Part shown: positions 4,814 through 7,192 of the stretch, piece after piece
Position numbering within the stretch: the first letter of the stretch is position 1
Layout: each line of letters begins with the position of its first letter
Source of the DNA: a bacterium
GTDB lineage: Bacteria; SZUA-79; Acidulodesulfobacterales; Acidulodesulfobacteraceae
Assembly (NCBI GenBank): GCA_021784835.1
Contig: JAJYHI010000107.1
Span: forward strand, 13,761 to 20,952
Length of the DNA stretch: 7,192 bases
Direction of reading: 5' to 3'
Program-made: the position numbers and the translations under genes
Notes under the pieces: model-generated
Told to the model about the DNA's origin: nothing
Databases searched by the model: none
The model's input: only the letters and a program-made list of their open reading frames with translations

Positions 4814-5971
4814 TTAAATGCCTGCCGAAGTTGTCGGAATGACGTGGAAAGAAACGTTCGGCAAACTGTCTATAAGGCGGTTCACTATGCTTTTCTTTGG
4901 AAATATGCCGAAAAATTTTCTTTTTTCGTTTGTCGCTCCTATTACAAGATGAGAAATATTATTGGTTTTAACAAAATCTATAACGCCGGAAACAACATCG
5001 TCTGACTGAAAACTAAAAACCGCGGCTCCTAAATTTTCCGCAACCGAAATATTTTTTGAAAGATACCTTTCGTAATCCTCCGATTTATTGTTTTCTCTGT
5101 GTTTTAAATTAATATGAAGAACGTAAAAATTGGAATTAAGCCTTCCCGCAAGCTTTGAACCTATCCTTAAAAGCCTTGCCGAATCCGGATTTGAACTGAT
5201 TAAAACCAAAACCCTTTCGTTAGATTTTAACTCGATTTTATCGTCGGGATTCCCTATCTTATTAGATTGAGCGCTTAATTCGTCGGCTATCGTCCTTAAT
5301 GAAATTTCTCTTAAAACTATAAGATTTTCGATTTTAAAAAAATTATTTAAAGCGGCTTGAATTTTTTCTTTAGAATAAATTTTTCCGGAAGTAAGTCTTT
5401 TTATTAATTCTCCCGCAGGAATATCGACGTTTATAATTTCGGTTACATAATTTAAGATATAGTCCGGAACTCTTTCGCTCACTTTTATTTCAAGTTCCGA
5501 TTCTACTTTTTCCGCAATAGAATTAAGATGAAATATATTTAAAGTCGTAAATACGCTTATGCCTTTTTTATAAATTTCTACGACATCCTGATATCTTTTT
5601 AAATTTACCGAACCCGGAATATTATTATGCGCAAGCTCATCGATTAAAACAATCGAAGGTTTTCTCTTAATAACCGCCTCGGCATCGAGTTCTTCAAAAA
5701 TAGACCCTCTGTATTCAATTTTTTTTCGAGGAATTATTTCAAGATTTTTTATTTCGGCTTCCGTTTCTTTTCTTCCATGATGTTCGACGTATCCGATAAC
5801 GACGTCTATGCCGTGTTCCAGCAAATAATTCCCGTCTTCAAGCATCATAAACGTTTTGCCCGTCCCGGGAGCTGCGCCGAGATACACCCGAAAAACGTTA
5901 GTTTCGCTCGAAGAATATTTTATCTTATTAAGTATCGAATCCGCCGACGGCCTGTTATATTCTATTTTCAA
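4814..5971 (-). CDS. kdpD: Kinase-less KdpD: KdpD sensor domain plus USP domain only
   Basis: A 385-residue protein equal to the cytoplasmic N-terminal part of the potassium sensor KdpD. Residues 1-210 are the KdpD domain, with RPSADSILNKI at 7-17, Walker A GAAPGTGKT at 32-40, GYVEHHGRKET at 60-70, Walker B LIDELAHNNIPGS at 109-121 and TTLNIFHLNSI at 142-152. Residues 252-377 are a universal-stress-protein domain with ERVLVLISSNPDSARLLRIGSKLAGRL at its start and the nucleotide-loop-like GATNEKRKFFG at 345-355. Full KdpD is about 890 residues and continues with four membrane helices, a GAF domain and a histidine kinase; here a stop follows, and only 55 bp separate it from convergent rarA. The start is TTG: an in-frame TAG lies two codons upstream, and AGGTAG is present at a plausible distance. 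It lies 51 bp after kdpB. Short KdpD proteins are known in some bacteria. How it signals is unknown; a soluble nucleotide or c-di-AMP-responsive partner is possible. Confidence 0.9.
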   Translation of the reverse strand: MKIEYNRPSADSILNKIKYSSSETNVFRVYLGAAPGTGKTFMMLEDGNYLLEHGIDVVIGYVEHHGRKETEAEIKNLEIIPRKKIEYRGSIFEELDAEAVIKRKPSIVLIDELAHNNIPGSVNLKRYQDVVEIYKKGISVFTTLNIFHLNSIAEKVESELEIKVSERVPDYILNYVTEIINVDIPAGELIKRLTSGKIYSKEKIQAALNNFFKIENLIVLREISLRTIADELSAQSNKIGNPDDKIELKSNERVLVLISSNPDSARLLRIGSKLAGRLNSNFYVLHINLKHRENNKSEDYERYLSKNISVAENLGAAVFSFQSDDVVSGVIDFVKTNNISHLVIGATNEKRKFFGIFPKKSIVNRLIDSLPNVSFHVIPTTSAGI

Positions 5972-6022
5972 TTTTTGCTACCTATCTTATTTTTTAAATT
6001 AATTTTAAAAGCCCGATATAAC
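5972..6022 (-). other. kdpB-kdpD spacer with no kdpC
   Basis: Only 51 bp separate the kdpB stop from the kdpD TTG start, far too little for kdpC, a gene of roughly 190 codons that normally follows kdpB. The spacer is A/T-rich. It contains AGGTAG near 5978-5983 as a likely ribosome-binding site for kdpD, and no convincing terminator, so the two genes are probably co-transcribed. Confidence 0.6.
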
Positions 6023-7192
6023 TTAAATTATATGCAAATAAGTAATAATTATATCTATTATTTTAATACCGATAAACGGAACTATTATTCCGCCGAGCCC
6101 GTAAATCAAAAGATTTTTAGTTAAAATGGATGAAGCCTTTGCCGGTTTATATTTAACTCCTTTTAACGCAAGCGGAATTAGTATTATTATTATAATAGCA
6201 TTGAATATTACCGCCGAAAGTATAGCCGACTGCGGCGAAGAAAGCCCCATTATATTTAAAGGCGCAAGCCAAGGAATAATAGGCGCAAACATTGCCGGTA
6301 TTATGGCAAAATATTTTGCCACGTCGTTTGCTATAGAAAACGTGGTAAGCGACCCTCTGGTTATAAGAAGCTGTTTGCCTATCTCGACTATTTCTATCAG
6401 TTTAGTGGGATTAGAATCGAGGTCTATCATATTGCCGGCTTCTTTTGCCGCCATCGTGCCCGTATTCATAGCAACGCCGACGTCGGCCTGGGCTAAAGCG
6501 GGAGCGTCGTTAGTGCCGTCGCCCGTCATCGCAACGAGTTTGCCCATAGATTGTTCTTTTTTTATTAAAGCCATTTTAGTTTCGGGCGTAGCTTCGGAAA
6601 CAAAATCGTCAACCCCCGCTTCGTCGGCGATTGCTTTTGCCGTTAATGGATTATCGCCGGTTATCATAACGGTTTTGATGCCGATTTTCCTTAGACTGTC
6701 AATTCTGTCTTTAATTCCGCCCTTTACGACGTCTTTTAAATGAATAATGCCGAGCATTCGGTCATTTACCGCGACGGCAAGCGGCGTTCCGCCTTTTTTT
6801 GAAATTTCTTCGGCTGTTTTTACGGTTTTATCCGAAACCTTGCCTTTATTCTGCTCGACGAATTTTATAACTGCTTCTACCGCTCCTTTTCTTATCTGCA
6901 AATTTTTATCTAAAAGATTAACTCCGCTCATTCTGGTAAATGCCGAAAAAGGGATAAATTCTATATTTTTTTCGTCGATATGCCTTCCCCTGAAACCGTA
7001 CTGTTTTGCCAAAGTTACTATAGACCTTCCTTCCGGCGTCTCGTCGCTTAAAGACGAGAGCTGCGCATAATCTGCCAATTCGTTAACGTCCGAACCTTCC
7101 GAAGGAATAAAAGAAACTGCCATCCTGTTGCCGAAAGTTATCGTTCCTGTTTTATCTAAAAGAAGAGTGTTAACGTCGCCCGCGGCTTCGAC
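6023..7192 (-). CDS. kdpB: KdpB, catalytic P-type ATPase subunit of the Kdp potassium pump, N-terminal part beyond the window
   Basis: The minus-strand frame is open to the right edge and shows 389 residues of an expected 680 or so. Numbering from the edge, the phosphorylation loop DKTGTIT with catalytic Asp13 comes first. The nucleotide-binding domain follows, with [11 protein letters not shown] and KGAVEAV, then [22 protein letters not shown] and the hinge [19 protein letters not shown]. The membrane part begins near [28 protein letters not shown], and the protein ends [14 protein letters not shown], close to where KdpB normally ends. All visible catalytic motifs are intact. KdpB hydrolyses ATP in the inner membrane to drive high-affinity potassium uptake through KdpA, with KdpC as an essential partner. 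An ATG at 7123 lies in mid-gene and is not the start. kdpA presumably lies further right. kdpC is not found downstream; kdpD follows directly. Confidence 0.97.
   Translation of the reverse strand, partial: VEAAGDVNTLLLDKTGTITFGNRMAVSFIPSEGSDVNELADYAQLSSLSDETPEGRSIVTLAKQYGFRGRHIDEKNIEFIPFSAFTRMSGVNLLDKNLQIRKGAVEAVIKFVEQNKGKVSDKTVKTAEEISKKGGTPLAVAVNDRMLGIIHLKDVVKGGIKDRIDSLRKIGIKTVMITGDNPLTAKAIADEAGVDDFVSEATPETKMALIKKEQSMGKLVAMTGDGTNDAPALAQADVGVAMNTGTMAAKEAGNMIDLDSNPTKLIEIVEIGKQLLITRGSLTTFSIANDVAKYFAIIPAMFAPIIPWLAPLNIMGLSSPQSAILSAVIFNAIIIIILIPLALKGVKYKPAKASSILTKNLLIYGLGGIIVPFIGIKIIDIIITYLHII

Noticed and set aside
4805..6124. Plus-strand open frames over kdpD and the kdpB end
   Set aside because: They are antisense to recognisable KdpD and KdpB, with no family motifs.
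6126..7070. Two long plus-strand open frames (205 and 107 codons) over kdpB
   Set aside because: They are mirror frames of KdpB; their hydrophobic Ile/Ala/Ser-rich products follow from the reverse complement of its codons.
7121..7123. ATG at 7123 as the start of kdpB
   Set aside because: The frame stays open to the window edge, and the residues before this Met include the DKTGTIT phosphorylation loop, so it is internal.
1..7192. CRISPR array, tRNA, rRNA, insertion sequence or phage genes
   Set aside because: I saw no regularly spaced repeats, no tRNA-like cloverleaf, no rRNA core sequence and no transposase or phage motifs on either strand.

Overview
The window is AT-rich bacterial chromosome. 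A cobalamin riboswitch, a Fur-type regulator, RarA and the Kdp potassium pump all point to Bacteria. Shine-Dalgarno sequences are weak or absent at most starts, and one gene starts with TTG. The lineage cannot be fixed from this sequence. A low-GC, Gram-negative-like uncultured group is my guess only.

Layout, left to right. (1) On the minus strand, positions 1-1267 hold most of a divergent Nramp-family metal transporter whose C-terminus lies beyond the left edge. (2) The spacer 1268-1452 carries a near-consensus Fur box (17 of 19 bases) and a pair of TTATATCGA repeats, both in front of the Nramp gene. (3) A Fur-family repressor lies at 1453-1899 on the minus strand. (4) The divergent spacer 1900-2302 holds a fur promoter, a plus-strand promoter and a complete cobalamin riboswitch. 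The riboswitch has a readable mechanism: a hairpin displays the Shine-Dalgarno in its loop, and that loop is complementary to aptamer loop L5. (5) A NiCoT (HoxN/NixA) nickel/cobalt permease is at 2303-3331. (6) rarA is at 3385-4758, preceded by an 11-bp hairpin. (7) Convergent to rarA, on the minus strand, are a kinase-less KdpD (4814-5971) and, upstream of it, the C-terminal part of kdpB (6023 to the right edge).

How the genes fit together. The left half is a metal-homeostasis block. Fur probably senses Fe(II) and represses the Nramp importer. The B12 riboswitch shuts off cobalt uptake when the end product, cobalamin, is plentiful. The right half is part of a potassium-uptake operon with two oddities. 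There is no kdpC between kdpB and kdpD, and KdpD stops after its KdpD and USP domains, without membrane or histidine-kinase parts. rarA is a replication-maintenance gene between the two blocks.

I found no mobile element, CRISPR array, tRNA or rRNA. The items most worth a second look are the kinase-less KdpD with no kdpC beside it, the riboswitch expression platform, the Fur-box/Nramp pairing with an atypical transport site, and the Gln replacing Tyr in the Fur recognition helix.
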